Below, one piece after another: positions 34,488 through 44,149 of a stretch of 64,000 nucleotides of DNA. This DNA comes from Billgrantia tianxiuensis (GTDB taxonomy: Bacteria > Pseudomonadota > Gammaproteobacteria > Pseudomonadales > Halomonadaceae). The notes below the pieces were generated by a model. It did no database searches. It was not told where the DNA came from and saw nothing but the letters and a program-made list of their open reading frames with translations. Every line of letters begins with the position of its first letter. Within the stretch, counting starts at the first letter, position 1. The stretch lies in assembly GCF_009834345.1 (NCBI RefSeq), contig NZ_CP035042.1:4951119-5015118 (forward strand). Reading direction: 5' to 3'. The position numbers and the translations under genes are program-made.

Positions 34488-35732
34488 ATGGACGCCACTT
34501 CAGCACCCTGCCCGACCTCTTCATCGAGCGCCATCGGCGTGGATGAACTGATCGATTCGCTGGTGGCGTCCCATCGCACCTTCGTCGACGATCTTCCCTA
34601 CGTGGCCTCGCCGGCTTGCCTGGCCGCCACGCGCGCGCTGGTCGAAGATGAGGTGAGCGCGCTAGAGGCGCGGCTGACGGGCGAGGAGGATCGGCGCTGC
34701 CTGTTGCGGTTGAAGGACTGGCTGGCGCAGGAAATGCTGCGACTCGAACCCTGGTTCGAAGAGCGCGGCGAGCCGCGCCCGAGCTGGGTCGCGGGACGCC
34801 AGGCTATGCCGCTGTGCGATCGCCAGCGATTGGTGATGGCCAATGCCCTCGATCTCGAGGCCACGGATCCGTTGGCCAAGCGCTGCCTCGATCCGGGCTT
34901 CGACCTGGTATCGCTGCTGGTGGGCCTGTACGTGCGCGATGAGACGCGGCTTGCCCATTATGCCTTCGACCGTTACCTGCGGCTTTCGGGCGATTACGCG
35001 CTCACCCGGCTCATTTCGGTGTTCGCGGTATGCCGCTCGCTTGCCGGTGCCCGGCGAGCACTGCAGCACTGGGAGCCGGAGCGCGAGCCGGCGTTTCGGG
35101 TCGCCGAGATCATGACCGAGTGCCGGCGCTATCTCGATCTGGCCGAGCGGGTCTCCAATTTTCGCTTTCCTCCGCTGATCATCGGTGTCGGCGTGTCCGG
35201 CAGCGGCAAGAGCCGCTTCATGGCCGAAATCGTCGAGCGGCTGGGGGCCGTGAGACTGTGCTCGGATGCCGAGCGGCGGCGCCTCTTCGGACTTTCTCCA
35301 CAGGCGGCAGTGCAGGATCCGGCTGTGGATATCTTCAGTGCGGAGACGACCGAGCGTACCTACCATCGTCTGGCCAGCCTGGCCGGGCTGTTGCTCAACG
35401 CCGGCATTCCGACCTGCATCGATGCCACTTGCCTGACCTACGCCCAGCGGCAGCTGCTACGACAGCAGGGCGAGGCGCGCGGCCTGCCGGTGCTCATCGT
35501 CAGCTTCGAGGCCGACGAGGAAACCCTGCGTGCACGTATCGCCAAGCGCGCCAAGCGGCAGGGGAGCGACCCGGCCATGAGCCTTGACGTGCTCGAACGG
35601 CAGCAGGCGCTGTTCGAGGAATTCCGCGACGAGGAGCGCCCTCATCTATTGCGAATCGATACCACTGCCGAGCATGTCGGCGATACCTTGGCGCTGTTGG
35701 TCGAGAAACGGGTCAGCCTGAGTTACAGCTGA
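34488..35732 (+). CDS. P-loop NTPase/kinase-like protein with a degenerate APH-like N-terminus
   Basis: A 414-residue protein. The C-terminal half is an AAA_33/zeta-toxin-like kinase domain with the P-loop GVGVSGSGKS at 233-242. The segment just before (about 155-195, HYAFDRYLRLSGDYALTRL) resembles the tail of the aminoglycoside-phosphotransferase-like domain found in COG2187-type fusions, but I see no catalytic HGDxH. Thus it may be a fusion with an inactivated first half. The substrate is unknown. It lies 28 bases after hemL with a GGGAG ribosome site. Confidence 0.7.
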   Translation: MDATSAPCPTSSSSAIGVDELIDSLVASHRTFVDDLPYVASPACLAATRALVEDEVSALEARLTGEEDRRCLLRLKDWLAQEMLRLEPWFEERGEPRPSWVAGRQAMPLCDRQRLVMANALDLEATDPLAKRCLDPGFDLVSLLVGLYVRDETRLAHYAFDRYLRLSGDYALTRLISVFAVCRSLAGARRALQHWEPEREPAFRVAEIMTECRRYLDLAERVSNFRFPPLIIGVGVSGSGKSRFMAEIVERLGAVRLCSDAERRRLFGLSPQAAVQDPAVDIFSAETTERTYHRLASLAGLLLNAGIPTCIDATCLTYAQRQLLRQQGEARGLPVLIVSFEADEETLRARIAKRAKRQGSDPAMSLDVLERQQALFEEFRDEERPHLLRIDTTAEHVGDTLALLVEKRVSLSYS

Positions 35733-35739
35733 GGGCGTC

Positions 35740-36120
35740 ATGAAAAGACTTTTTTTGCTTCTTGTGGCAGGGCTGACAGGGATGAGCGCTGGCCTTGGCG
35801 CAGCAGGAGAGAACCGGATGTCAATGGAAGCGCAGCATTCTCACGGCGGTTCGGCAAACACGATTCAAGTGCTCTTCGATGGTGAGCCCGGCACGCGGTT
35901 TCAAGCCTCGTTGACGATAGAAGACGCAGATCGCTCGACGACACATGAGCTGGAAGAAACCGTTCCCATCGAACGTATCTACGAAGGAGAAGCGCTGGAA
36001 GCCAGCGTGCGCCAGACGAGTCGCGAGGGTGCTTTGACGGTGGAGGTTCGCAAGGGGGGGAGCGTCAGCCGTTCCAGCACCAGTGGGCAGGATAGTGTGG
36101 TGAGGCTACGCGTTCGCTAA
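35740..36120 (+). CDS. Small secreted protein of unknown function
   Basis: A 126-residue protein with a Sec-type signal peptide (positively charged KR, then LFLLLVAGLTGM, ending near GLGAAG) and a mature part rich in Ser, Thr and acidic residues with alternating hydrophobic residues, suggesting a beta-fold. I recognise no family. It starts 7 bases after the kinase-like gene, so it is probably co-transcribed. It lies just before the pga operon end, in the opposite orientation. Confidence 0.6.
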   Translation: MKRLFLLLVAGLTGMSAGLGAAGENRMSMEAQHSHGGSANTIQVLFDGEPGTRFQASLTIEDADRSTTHELEETVPIERIYEGEALEASVRQTSREGALTVEVRKGGSVSRSSTSGQDSVVRLRVR

Positions 36121-36163
36121 GGAACCACTGTACAAATGCTTGCGCAGGCGAATCGCTGTGCTA

Positions 36164-36185
36164 TAGCCGCCCTCCCTGGCGGCTA
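36164..36185 (+). terminator. Possible terminator after the 35.7-36.1 kb gene
   Basis: An 8-bp inverted repeat (36164-36171, 36178-36185) lies in the convergent gap between this gene and pgaD. There is no strong T-run, so this is a weak call. Confidence 0.4.
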
Positions 36186-36232
36186 CCCTTCAGGCCAGCC
36201 TAAAGGTTGGTTCAACTACGCTTGCCAGCGCG

Positions 36233-36505
36233 CTACCTGCTTTGGTTGTAGAGGTAGCGGTTATAGATCGCCCAACAGTGAAAGACGAGGAAGGTCACGA
36301 AGAACCCCACGACGATGAGCTTGGCCAGCGTCACCGTGATCATGCTTAGGGCTAGCATCTCTCCTTCGAAGATCGTCAGGTAGAATTTGGAAAACAGCCC
36401 AGCCCACAGGAAGAAGGTCAAGGCAACCATGAGCCCATCCCTTGCCTTGTAAACCAGGTTCTTTTTACCGGGGTTGTGGATGACGACGGGAGCGAGCTTA
36501 TTCAT
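36233..36505 (-). CDS. pgaD: PGA biosynthesis protein PgaD
   Basis: A 90-residue inner-membrane protein with two hydrophobic segments (about residues 24-44 and 53-78), the typical size and topology of PgaD. PgaD pairs with the synthase PgaC and forms the c-di-GMP-responsive part of the complex. ATG 36505 (AGGAG about 9 bases upstream) overlaps the 3' end of pgaC by 8 bases. The call rests on operon position plus topology, since PgaD is weakly conserved. Confidence 0.8.
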   Translation of the reverse strand: MNKLAPVVIHNPGKKNLVYKARDGLMVALTFFLWAGLFSKFYLTIFEGEMLALSMITVTLAKLIVVGFFVTFLVFHCWAIYNRYLYNQSR

Positions 36506-37745
36506 GGAAGATTTCTCCTCTGTCCGGACTTGTCCAAGTGGCAAACCTACCCTTTTGCCTCCTTAGGGCCTTGGGAAAGGCAATGACTACGGTGGCCATG
36601 TTCAACATCCAGTAGGCAAGGGGATACCAAATGCACCAGTAAGCGCAGCGCAACATTCCCCTCTCGTATCTGCTGTCTATCGTGAAGCTAACGATGAACT
36701 GGGTGAGCCCAATCAGTATGAGTTCACCGCCAAAGTATGAGTAAAGAAGATTGGGGTAGTCCGTCAATGGCGAAGCATAAGGCAGGGCAATCAGCCATAG
36801 ACAGATCATGAAGAACGCGGAGTAGCACCAGGCTACGCTCACAATATATTCCAGCAGTAGTGGCCAGAAACGACGGTTCTTCCACCTCACCGTTTGCGAA
36901 AAGTATCTCAGGAAGACTTCCGCGCCACCCTGGGCCCAGCGTAGCCGCTGGCGAAACAGGCCGCGCAGCGTTTCAGGCATCAAGACCCAGCAGATGGCCC
37001 GCGGCTCATACCTGACCTGACCGCCCGCGAGCTGAAGTCGCCAGCTGATGTCGATATCTTCCGTCACCATGTCGGTGTTCCAGCCTTCGATGGCCTCGAG
37101 GGCGCTGCGACGGAAGGCGCATACGACGCCTGAAATGGTAAAGACCATGCCGTAGATTCGCTGGGCCCGCTTGATCAAGCCGATGATCGAGGAGAACTCT
37201 CCCGTTTGTATCTTGCCAATTGCAGTCGAGCGTGTGCGAACCCTGGGATTGCCGGTAACGCCGCTGACATGGGGGCTCTGAACGAAATGACTTACCATGT
37301 AGCCTATGGCGTCGTAGTCGAGAATGGCATCACCATCGATCCCTACGATAATGTCTCCTGTGGCTTCGGATAGGCCATGGTTGAGTGCGCTTGCCTTGCC
37401 TCTATTGGACTGGTGAATGACCCGCAGGCTTTGGGAGAACGTTTTCAAGGCCTCCAGCTTGTCTGCCGTATCGTCGGTACTCCCATCGTTGATGGCGATG
37501 ATTTCGACGTTGGGATAATTCTGTTGGAAGAGATGCCCTACGGTTTCGTTTATGTTGGCGCCTTCGTTATAGCAGGGAAGCAGAATGGTGACTTTGGGAG
37601 ACTCGGCATCCCAATGAAAGCAATCCGGCCATGGCTGTTTCCTCTCCCAGTGGAGATAGAAATAGATTCCCCCACAGATCCATACCGTCGCCATGACGCT
37701 AGGGTAGGAAAAGGTGAAGATGGAGAGCGCGTCGATGATATTCAT
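36498..37745 (-). CDS. pgaC: Poly-beta-1,6-N-acetyl-D-glucosamine synthase PgaC
   Basis: A 415-residue membrane-bound GT2 glycosyltransferase. It has the ordered GT2 motifs: INDGSTDDTADKLEAL, the DxD region GIDGDAILDYD, the ED of TEDIDISWRL and the processive QRLRWAQGG. N- and C-terminal membrane helices surround the domain. It polymerises UDP-GlcNAc into PNAG, probably activated by c-di-GMP with PgaD. Its ATG overlaps the pgaB stop by 4 bases. Confidence 0.96.
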   Translation of the reverse strand: MNIIDALSIFTFSYPSVMATVWICGGIYFYLHWERKQPWPDCFHWDAESPKVTILLPCYNEGANINETVGHLFQQNYPNVEIIAINDGSTDDTADKLEALKTFSQSLRVIHQSNRGKASALNHGLSEATGDIIVGIDGDAILDYDAIGYMVSHFVQSPHVSGVTGNPRVRTRSTAIGKIQTGEFSSIIGLIKRAQRIYGMVFTISGVVCAFRRSALEAIEGWNTDMVTEDIDISWRLQLAGGQVRYEPRAICWVLMPETLRGLFRQRLRWAQGGAEVFLRYFSQTVRWKNRRFWPLLLEYIVSVAWCYSAFFMICLWLIALPYASPLTDYPNLLYSYFGGELILIGLTQFIVSFTIDSRYERGMLRCAYWCIWYPLAYWMLNMATVVIAFPKALRRQKGRFATWTSPDRGEIFHE

Positions 37746-39700
37746 TTGCTCACCCCAAATCTTCGTCCTATGGAAAAGTGCGGCCGCAAGGCATTCATGT
37801 CGGGTTGATTGTTATGGAAATCATCCGGGTAGTAGCCGATGTGCTGGATGCCGGCATGCTTGACGGTGTCGATCCAACTCGTCAGGGTCTCGTTGGGTAT
37901 GGGGCTCTCGTCTCGCCAGTCTCGGGTCTGCAGCTCGAAAACGAGCTGCTCGGCCGGCACGTTCGCCAGGGAGTCCTGCGCCAGTTCCTGTAGCCAGCGC
38001 TGAGGGTCGTCCGCCTCTTCCATGTACGGCATCGCCATGACCGCCACGTAATCGTAGGCGGCGGCGAAATTCTCCGCGGATTGGGCGAACCACGCCTGGC
38101 TCTGCGGCTCGATGATGGGAAGCGCGTAGATATTGCGTGACGTCGTGAATCGCTTGTTGTCCGCCTGACGGTAGTAGTCGGCCGACTGCGCCAGTTCGAG
38201 AGTGAAATCCGTCAGGAAAGCGGTTTTCCTGCGTGTCCAATCGTCCACCAGCGTTGCGTCCCGGCGCATCGTGTCGATATCGCGGGGCAGGTTCCACGCC
38301 GTTTCATAGGTTTCCAAGGCGTCCTCGCCGGCGTCTTCGTAGTCGGTGAGGTAGGCATCGTCATGGAATAGCAGGCCGTCGAACTTGGTCAGCCTGCCGA
38401 GATCCTGGTAGATCTCGCCAATGATGCGTCTGTTGGTCGCGGAATAGGGCGACAGGCGCAGGTAATGTTCGCTCGCGACCCGCCCGGTTCGCGCATCCGT
38501 CACGTATTCGTGGCCTGGGCCCAGGTCGAACGCGAGGACCGGCATCCAGGCATAGACCTTGACGTTGGCACGCTTCTTCAACTGCCAGGCGACCCGGTTG
38601 AACAGGTCCGCGCGCATGGGGAGATGGCGGTTGGGAAAGTAGAGGGCCTCGGCCACCCCGTTGCCGTTGGGGTCGGCGAAGGCCTGCAAATAGACCGTGG
38701 TGATGCCGAAGCGGTAGATCCGGTCGATCAACAGGTCCAGGTTGGCTTCCTGCTGGATGGGATCGGGATCGTAGACGTAGTCGAGATCGACATGGACGAT
38801 CCTCAGCTCGTCCCGCTCCCAGATGCGATTGCCGAGTATCTCCTCGAAGGTCTGCAGGCTGGTTTCCTGGTCGATCAGATAGCGGCCCATGACCGCTGTC
38901 CCCTGGCCGATCCGGTTGGGCTCGCTGAGCAGGCTGAAGCTGTGGGGCATGCCATGTTCGGCAGCGATGTCCAGCGTGGCTCGGCTGTAGGCGCCATAGG
39001 GCCATACCATGATGCGTGGCGCCGTTCCGGTAATCTCCTCCAACTGGTGACTCGCCCTGCGCATGTCGCTGTGGATACGCTGCAGATAGTCCGCTTCGCT
39101 TTCGTAGCCGGAGGGTTGCCAGCGGCTGGTGACGGCGGCGGCCTGCTGGTTGCCTTGCGGGTTGCCCATCAGACCGTAGTGGAGGTCGTAGGTATGGGAG
39201 GCGATCTCGACCAGCGGATCGTCGTGCAGCTCCCGCAGCTGTTCGCGGGTCATGAAGCGATCGCGCTCGAGGAGGGTTTCGCCGTAGGGGACTCGGCCTG
39301 TCGGGGGCACGTCGATCCAACTGCCCACCACGGCCGTAATCGCGGGATAGCCATACAGCTTGAGCAATGGGTAGACGATGTCGTAGAAGCTTCGGTAGCC
39401 ATCGTCGAAGACCAGCAGGACTGCCTTGTCAGGCAGCGCAGCAATGCCGGCCTCGGCGTCGAGTACCTGCTGGAACGAAACGGGCTGGTAGCCGCGGGAG
39501 CGGATCAGGTTGAAGTGCTCGATGAGGCGGGGCCGGGTGATCGTCTGCGGCAGCAGGGCCACCCCCGGCGATACGCTCAGGTCGACCACGTCGTGATAAC
39601 TGATCACTACGTAATCGCCAGGCTCCCGTGCCGCCAGGGCCGGCTGTACCAGGCTCGCGATGACCAGCAGACCGAAGAGAAGGGCCGATCTGGCGCTCAT
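37742..39700 (-). CDS. pgaB: PNAG deacetylase/hydrolase PgaB
   Basis: A 652-residue periplasmic protein. The N-terminal polysaccharide-deacetylase domain contains the NodB-like FDDGYRSFYDIVYPLL and the metal His motif SHTYDLH; the C-terminal half is the glycoside-hydrolase-like domain (FDLGPGHEYVTDARTG). It partially deacetylates PNAG for export. The start ATG 39700 overlaps the pgaA stop (ATGA) with GGAG 6 bases upstream. The signal peptide ends LVQPALA-A and has no lipobox Cys, unlike the E. coli lipoprotein, so it is probably soluble. Confidence 0.95.
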   Translation of the reverse strand: MSARSALLFGLLVIASLVQPALAAREPGDYVVISYHDVVDLSVSPGVALLPQTITRPRLIEHFNLIRSRGYQPVSFQQVLDAEAGIAALPDKAVLLVFDDGYRSFYDIVYPLLKLYGYPAITAVVGSWIDVPPTGRVPYGETLLERDRFMTREQLRELHDDPLVEIASHTYDLHYGLMGNPQGNQQAAAVTSRWQPSGYESEADYLQRIHSDMRRASHQLEEITGTAPRIMVWPYGAYSRATLDIAAEHGMPHSFSLLSEPNRIGQGTAVMGRYLIDQETSLQTFEEILGNRIWERDELRIVHVDLDYVYDPDPIQQEANLDLLIDRIYRFGITTVYLQAFADPNGNGVAEALYFPNRHLPMRADLFNRVAWQLKKRANVKVYAWMPVLAFDLGPGHEYVTDARTGRVASEHYLRLSPYSATNRRIIGEIYQDLGRLTKFDGLLFHDDAYLTDYEDAGEDALETYETAWNLPRDIDTMRRDATLVDDWTRRKTAFLTDFTLELAQSADYYRQADNKRFTTSRNIYALPIIEPQSQAWFAQSAENFAAAYDYVAVMAMPYMEEADDPQRWLQELAQDSLANVPAEQLVFELQTRDWRDESPIPNETLTSWIDTVKHAGIQHIGYYPDDFHNNQPDMNALRPHFSIGRRFGVSK

Positions 39701-42122
39701 GGGAATCTCCACACCAAGGCTCCTGTCAGTACCGTGTCGTGTTCCGCCTGGCCGTCGTACACGGCCCGCTCCCGGGCAATGCCATACTCCAGGGAGACGC
39801 TGGGCAGGAACTCCCAGCGCTGGTGATAGCCGAGGCTCCAGGTTTCTTCGCTGGCTTCGCCACGCTGCCAGTAGCGACCGGCACCGAGCGTGACGCCTTG
39901 GGTAAAGGTTTGGCGGTAACCCAGGGGATGGGCGTACTCGAGCAGCAGCTCCCCACTGAGGTGGGTGTCGCGCTCGGGGTTGTAGTAGCTGGCCTGCACG
40001 TCGTCGTTGCGCGATGCGCCGATCCAGCCCGTTGCGGCGAGCAGCCAGCGGTCGCGCTGGTACAGCCTCTCCTGCCAGTAGCCGAGGATGTTGCGACGCA
40101 GGTTGCCATCGTCGAAGTCGGTCAGGCTCAGCTCCGTACCCAGCGTGCGCCTTTCGTCGTGACGATAGGTCACGGCGGCGCGATAACGGTCGGCGTGGAC
40201 CTCGTCGTTGAGGGCGCGCAGGGGAGTGGTGAGGCTGTTGTATTCGGCGCCAAGCGTGACGGCGAGGTGATCGGTGAAATCGTGGCGCAATGTGGCGCCG
40301 AAATGCGGCTCGTCATTGAGCTGCATGCCATGCCCGGCTGACAGCGTCAGCTGGCTGGGAAACAGGTTCCATTCATAGCCTGCGATGGCGTATCCCGCCC
40401 GCAGCGACCCTTCGTCGAAGGTGCCGTATTGGTGGCGGTGCTGCACATAGTAGCGTGAGCCGTTGTCGTTGCGTGGCGAGCGGAACACGACGTCGCTGAG
40501 CCACTCCCGTGAGGCCTGAGTGCTACCGCCGCCTTGCCCATCGCTGCGCTCCACGGAGAGGGCGAGCTCCGCTGCGCGCTGCTCCCGCCACTCTCGTTCG
40601 AGGTTGTCCCTCGATACGCTGGGCTTGGCGCTGTCGAGTTCATGGCGGACCTGTCCGACCGTGCCCCTCCAACGGCCTTGCTGGAGCCTGGCGATCAGCT
40701 CGCCATGACGTGCCGTGTCGCGTTGCTCGGGGCCAAGCAGCGATGCGGCACGCTGGTAGTCGGCCTGGGCCTGCTCGGGCCAGCCACGCCAGCGGCTAAT
40801 GTCCCCCTCAGCTGCCACAGATAAGGGTTGGCAGGTGCTTCGGCGAGGTAGGCGTCGACCTGCGCGTGCGCCTCGTGCTCATTGCCGCGCCAGGCCATGA
40901 GCATGGTGTCGAGCAGAAGCACCTTCTGCAGGTTGGGATTTTCGATCTGTGTCGTGCCGGTAAAGTCCCTGCGATAGAGAGGCTCGGCGCGCCGCCACTC
41001 TGCCAGCAGGCGCTGTGCCTCGCGGTGGCGTCGCGCATCCGTATAGCTGAAGAACAGCCCTTCGTAGAGCGGATCGCTCAGGTCGTCGCCCCGCTGCGGC
41101 TCGTCGCGCAGAATGGCGTGGTAGATCGGGATGGCCTGTTCGGGGCGACCCAGCCCGCTGAGGGCATGAGCCCTGGCCCGCAGCACATAGTTGGGCAGGG
41201 AGCCGTACTGCAGGAGCAGCCGCTGACTCATCGCCTCGGCTTCGGTGAAGCGGCGCAAATGTGCCAGCGCCACGATCTTGTCGTGCTCGGCCAGCAGGCG
41301 AAGATCGTGGTCCACATCCTCCGACTCCAGCACCTGGTCGAGCCGGCCAAGGCCCCGCTCGATGCTTCGGTGATCATCGACATGGATCCCGAGGCGGATG
41401 TCGTTTACCCCCTCGTAGTAATGCAGCCATAGCGCATCGCTGGCATTGAACAGGTCGGGGTGGCGGTCGAGCAGTTCGCGGGCAGGCTCACTGGCACCGA
41501 GGCCCACCGCGAGGCGGTAGAGCGCACGTATTTCGTTGACGCGCTCCGGCTGGCGTTCGACCAGAGCCTGGCGTGCCTGCAGTTCGGCCAGGGCATCGTT
41601 CGTTTCGGCGGCCAGGTAGCCTCTCGCCTCCATCGCTTCCAGCGTGGGGCCGGCAAGTATCTCGTGGCGCTTCAGTGTGCTTTCGGCGAGCACGTAGCGG
41701 CCCTGGTCGACGTAGACCAGGGCCTGGCCCAGCCAGGCGGCCGGTTCCTCGGGCTCGCGGTGGGTCAGGGTCGTGAAGAATTCCAGTGCGAGGTCGAGTT
41801 CTCCCTGCCTGCGTGCCGCGCCCCCAAGGTCGAGCAGCTCGTGTGAGGTGAACTCCGCGGGGTAACAGTCGGCACAGACCGACAGGGCCTCCTCGAATCG
41901 CTCGGCCCTGATCAGCAGGGCAATCAGGTCACTGCGTACCGATACATTGCCCGTACGCTCGTATAGCGAGCGCAATGACATGATCGACGTGTCCCATTTG
42001 CCACTCTCGACGGCTTGCTGTACCAGAGCCTGTCGCTGGGAGTCGATCGAGGCGTCCGCCAAGGCCGCCAGGGGCAGGAGCGCAATCGCGCAGAGAGGCA
42101 CAGCATCAAGCAAGCGTTTCAT
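39697..42122 (-). pseudogene. pgaA: PNAG outer-membrane exporter PgaA, split by a one-base frameshift (probably a sequencing error)
   Basis: PgaA has an N-terminal periplasmic TPR domain and a C-terminal 16-strand beta-barrel for PNAG export. Here the TPR part runs from ATG 42122 (signal peptide ending AALADA) up to about 40805 and the barrel part continues in the next frame (GDISRWRGWPEQAQADYQRA ... TGALVWRFP). The break is at a run of five G (minus strand) at 40803-40807. Restoring one G rejoins NPYLWQLR to GDISRWRGW and yields 808 residues, the E. coli PgaA length. The start could also be ATG 42137. It is the first gene of pgaABCD. Confidence 0.93.
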
Positions 42123-42256
42123 CAGCCTATGTCTCATCAGTTCGGCATTCGCAGCGGATGGCCGTGACAGGGTCGTTGAGGCGGCGAGGTGTCTCGGTCT
42201 ACGCAACCGGCGCTCGGCTCGTCGTGCTTACTTGAGTTTCCTTTGCTGTAGTGCGC

Positions 42257-42285
42257 AAAAAAGGTCCCGCCTCGGCAGGACCTTT
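42257..42285 (-). terminator. Intrinsic terminator of csgA
   Basis: Just downstream of csgA, an 8-bp stem (AAAGGTCC type) read on the minus strand is followed by six T. A good rho-independent terminator, it separates csgA from pgaA. Confidence 0.9.
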
Positions 42286-42297
42286 CCGCAGGCGCGC

Positions 42298-43266
42298 TCA
42301 GTTCTGGAAGACGTGAGCGGTGTTGCCGCCACCCACTTGTGAGGTGGTCGCGGCGTTGTTGTGGCCCATCTGCACATGGGTGGCCGTGTTGGTGGCAAGG
42401 CTCATCAGGCCGCCAAGGTAACCGGATGAGGCCGCTTGTGTGATGGAAGAGTAATGACCGTTGCCGGACTGGAAGGAGTCGGCCAGATCGTTGTAGCCGC
42501 TCTGAGTCACCTCGGAGTAGTGGTTGCGGCCGTTCTGAACGATGATGGCATCGTTGTTGAAGTTGCTCTGATCGACAGTAGCGGTATTGTACTTGCCGTC
42601 CTGGGTGATGTCGGCGGTGTTTTTCGTGTCGCGCTGAAGGACTTCGGCAACGTTTCCGGTACCTGCCTGTACGATGGTGGAGTCGTTGAAGCGGCCGTCC
42701 TGATCGACGTCGGCATAGTTGTTAATGCCAGACTGGGTGATATCGGAGGCATTCTTGACCCCATTCTGCCGCACTTGCGCGATGTTGTACTTGCCATCCT
42801 GTACCGTGTCGGAGCTGTTGGCAAAGCCGCTCTGACTGATATCGGCAAAGTTGTTCCAACCGTTCTGGTAGGTGGAGGCACTGTTCTTGGCGCCTTCCTG
42901 ATTTACTTCAAGAACGTTCTGCGTGCCGATCTGCTGGCTATCGGATGAGTTGAACTGGCCGGACTGGGTAATGGCGGCACTGTTGTTCGTGCCATTCTGG
43001 AAGACGTCGGCATCATTACCCAGACCTTCCTGATCGATGTCCGAAACGTTGTAGCCCCACCAGCCCTGCTGATGAACGGTCGCACCGTTGCCGACACCGT
43101 CCTGGCTGACGCCCGAGGTGTTGTTCCCACCCCAGCCTTGGGTGTACTGGGATACGCTCACATCGTTGTCGTAACCTACCTGGTCGACATTCGATACATT
43201 GCCATTGGCCAGAGCCGTACCTGAGAAGGCAATAGCCGCTGCCATTACAGTCATCTTGAACTTCAT
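42298..43266 (-). CDS. csgA: Major curlin subunit CsgA, with an enlarged repeat domain
   Basis: A secreted amyloid subunit of 322 residues, over twice the length of E. coli CsgA (151). After a signal peptide (cleaved near TALA-N at residue 20) there are about 25 curlin half-repeats of the pattern (V/I)xQxGxxN, for instance ITQDGKYN and IVQNGRNH, giving roughly twelve full repeats against five in E. coli. A short spacer (SSGYLGGLMSLATNT) interrupts the pattern near the C-terminus, followed by QVGGGNTAHVFQN. It is exported by CsgG and nucleated by CsgB. Confidence 0.95.
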   Translation of the reverse strand: MKFKMTVMAAAIAFSGTALANGNVSNVDQVGYDNDVSVSQYTQGWGGNNTSGVSQDGVGNGATVHQQGWWGYNVSDIDQEGLGNDADVFQNGTNNSAAITQSGQFNSSDSQQIGTQNVLEVNQEGAKNSASTYQNGWNNFADISQSGFANSSDTVQDGKYNIAQVRQNGVKNASDITQSGINNYADVDQDGRFNDSTIVQAGTGNVAEVLQRDTKNTADITQDGKYNTATVDQSNFNNDAIIVQNGRNHYSEVTQSGYNDLADSFQSGNGHYSSITQAASSGYLGGLMSLATNTATHVQMGHNNAATTSQVGGGNTAHVFQN

Positions 43267-43447
43267 TTTTCATTCCCTCTCGTTGAAATCCCTGGTTGAG
43301 CCGATGCCGCCAGGGCGGTGTTCGAGAAACGATAGCCAAACTATCACTTCCGTTTTCCCACTTACGGTTTCAAGCGTCTTTACATCCCTTTTCGTTGGTC
43401 ATGCTTCCTGCATCTTCCCCGTGAGTCAGGAGTAAAGCCTCTAAGCC

Positions 43448-43936
43448 TTAATATCGATAGACCTGTACGGCGGCCTGCCCACGTGAGAACTGGGTAACAG
43501 TAATGGGACTGGTACGATGGGTCCCCAGCTGGTGAATCTCGGCGCTGCCGTATACGCCATGCTGATTGATGGTGGCCTCCTTGCCGTATCCGGCCTGCAC
43601 GATTTCGGCATCGTGTCCGTGACCCTTCTGCAGAATCGAAGCCTCCAGCTGAGCGCCGCCCTGTACTACCCGAGCCTCATTTGCCGTTCCCAACTGCCTG
43701 GCACTGGCGATATTGGCCGAGCCTTGCTGAATGATTTGTGCGCTATTGTAACTACCGTTCTGTACGATGACGGAATCATTGCCGTAGCCAGCCTGATAAA
43801 TCGTGGCATTTTGGTGAGAAAGAGTACCTGATGGCTCTGAATAGAGCTCAGATCCCGGCATGAGATCGGTCGCCTTGGCGGCGTTTGCCAGCAGAGTCAT
43901 CCCTATCGCAAGTGTAACAATTCCGTAGTCTTTCAT
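43448..43936 (-). CDS. csgB: Curlin nucleator CsgB
   Basis: A 162-residue secreted protein with a signal peptide (ending near NAAKA) and about nine half-repeats such as IYQAGYGND, IVQNGSYNS and IIQQGSANI. Its length and position (before csgA on the same strand) match CsgB, which anchors CsgA polymerisation at the cell surface. The C-terminus (SRGQAAVQVYRY) ends with a charged repeat like the E. coli nucleator tail. Confidence 0.92.
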   Translation of the reverse strand: MKDYGIVTLAIGMTLLANAAKATDLMPGSELYSEPSGTLSHQNATIYQAGYGNDSVIVQNGSYNSAQIIQQGSANIASARQLGTANEARVVQGGAQLEASILQKGHGHDAEIVQAGYGKEATINQHGVYGSAEIHQLGTHRTSPITVTQFSRGQAAVQVYRY

Positions 43937-44105
43937 GGCGACTTACTCTGTGGCTTTTACGTTCAGTAACAGTGTCGGCTTGCGAGTAAACTCCTTCCAT
44001 AATTCATAAGTTCCAATTTCAGTATTAATTTTTTAGCACCTGGGTCGCTGCTGAAAGAATGATTCTAACTGACGCAAAAAGTTAACCTTCTGTCCCCAGT
44101 AATGT

Positions 44106-44134
44106 AAAAAAAAGGCGCCAGAATATGGCGCCTT
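44106..44134 (-). terminator. Intrinsic terminator of the csgDEFG operon
   Basis: Hairpin arms 44112-44120 and 44126-44134, read on the minus strand, are followed by a run of T (A-run 44106-44113). It lies shortly after csgG and before the csgBA unit. Confidence 0.93.
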
Positions 44135-44149
44135 GAAACTCTAGCGTTT

